A DNA stretch of 5,602 nt, from positions 1 to 5,602 of the forward strand of contig JAJTBK010000324.1 in the NCBI GenBank assembly GCA_021286965.1, read 5' to 3'. Below, one piece after another: positions 5,324 through 5,602 of the stretch. Made by a program: the position numbers and the translations under genes. The first letter of the stretch is position 1. Each line of letters opens with the position of its first letter. Below the pieces are notes generated by a model. The model had not been told where the DNA came from. It saw only the letters and a list, made by a program, of their open reading frames with translations, and ran no database searches. This DNA comes from Comamonadaceae bacterium. GTDB taxonomy: Bacteria; Pseudomonadota; Gammaproteobacteria; Burkholderiales; Burkholderiaceae_C.

Positions 5324-5602
5324 TTAGCGGTGCGAGAGCCTGCGCACCGCCCAGTCGCCCAGGCTTTGCACGGCCTGCACAAAGAAGATCAGCACCAGCA
5401 CCACGGCCAGCATGATCTCGGGCAGAAAGCGCTGGTAGCCGTAGCGAATGCCCAGGTCACCCAGGCCGCCACCGCCCACGGCGCCGGCCATGGCGGAGTA
5501 GCCCGTGAGGCTGACGAAGCTGATCGTCAGGCCGGCGACGATGCCCGGCAGGGCCTCGGGCAGCAGCACTTTCCAGACGATTTGCCAGGTGCTCGCGCCC
5601 AT
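5324..5602 (-). CDS. metI: MetI-type methionine ABC transporter permease, N-terminus beyond window
   Basis: The C-terminal 92 residues of an inner-membrane permease, probably of the MetNIQ importer for D/L-methionine. The visible part begins in the cytoplasmic EAA loop that contacts the ATPase (ASTWQIVWKVLLPEALPGI). Next comes a membrane segment with the MetI-characteristic stretch TGYSAMAGAVGGGGLGDLG, then a short loop with RYGYQRF, and a final membrane helix (IMLAVVLVLIFFVQAVQSL) before a basic tail ending in SHR. The E. coli MetI C-terminus, as I recall it, follows the same pattern. The ATG codon at the window edge is internal; the true start lies to the right, since family members are about 217 residues. 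The gene downstream on this strand is an FMN reductase, and no metQ lies in the sequence shown. Confidence 0.9.
   Translation of the reverse strand: MGASTWQIVWKVLLPEALPGIVAGLTISFVSLTGYSAMAGAVGGGGLGDLGIRYGYQRFLPEIMLAVVLVLIFFVQAVQSLGDWAVRRLSHR

Noticed and set aside
4716..5327. A 203-codon plus-strand open frame opposite the FMN reductase
   Set aside because: It mirrors the minus-strand reductase, whose flavin-binding motifs and ribosome site are clear; the plus-strand product has no motif.

Overview
The window is GC-rich DNA (roughly 65% by eye) that fits a betaproteobacterium of the order Burkholderiales, probably family Comamonadaceae (Acidovorax/Alicycliphilus-like). The evidence is the strong G/C bias at third codon positions, the style of the proteins, and a short repeat-like element at 4682-4704 that resembles intergenic repeats I recall from that family. 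The genus is inference. I see no RNA gene, insertion sequence, CRISPR array, prophage or attachment site. This reads as ordinary chromosomal housekeeping and accessory metabolism, and I do not find a convincing new system.

Layout from left to right. (1) 1-605, minus: the N-terminal 201 residues of a periplasmic sulfate-binding protein (Sbp); the rest lies beyond the left edge. (2) 606-707: an A/T-rich upstream region with a dyad and a possible -10 for sbp. (3) 708-1568, minus: an HDOD-domain protein. (4) 1617-2543, minus: a LysR-family regulator, with only 48 bp between its stop and the preferred HDOD start. (5) 2544-2663: a divergent regulatory region with a perfect 7-bp inverted repeat and candidate back-to-back promoters. 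(6) 2664-3305, plus: an FMN-dependent NADH-azoreductase/quinone reductase (azoR). (7) 3306-3446: an intergenic region with two tandem stem-loops. (8) 3447-4631, plus: a LysN/ARO8-like fold-type I PLP aminotransferase. (9) 4632-4700: a compact convergent junction; with the gene ends it holds three stem-loops. (10) 4701-5255, minus: a ChrR/SsuE-fold NAD(P)H-dependent FMN or quinone reductase. (11) 5324-5602, minus: the C-terminal part of a MetI-type methionine ABC permease, running off the right edge.

How the genes relate. The LysR gene and azoR are the clearest functional pair: the palindrome overlaps the predicted LysR -10 and start region and lies just upstream of the azoR promoter, as expected for an autoregulated LysR factor controlling a divergent flavin reductase. 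Two themes recur. One is flavin-dependent reduction (AzoR and the 4701-5255 reductase). The other is sulfur nutrition: sulfate uptake by Sbp at one end and methionine uptake by MetI at the other, with an FMN reductase just downstream of metI. Whether the sulfur theme is a regulon or chance proximity cannot be decided from this window.
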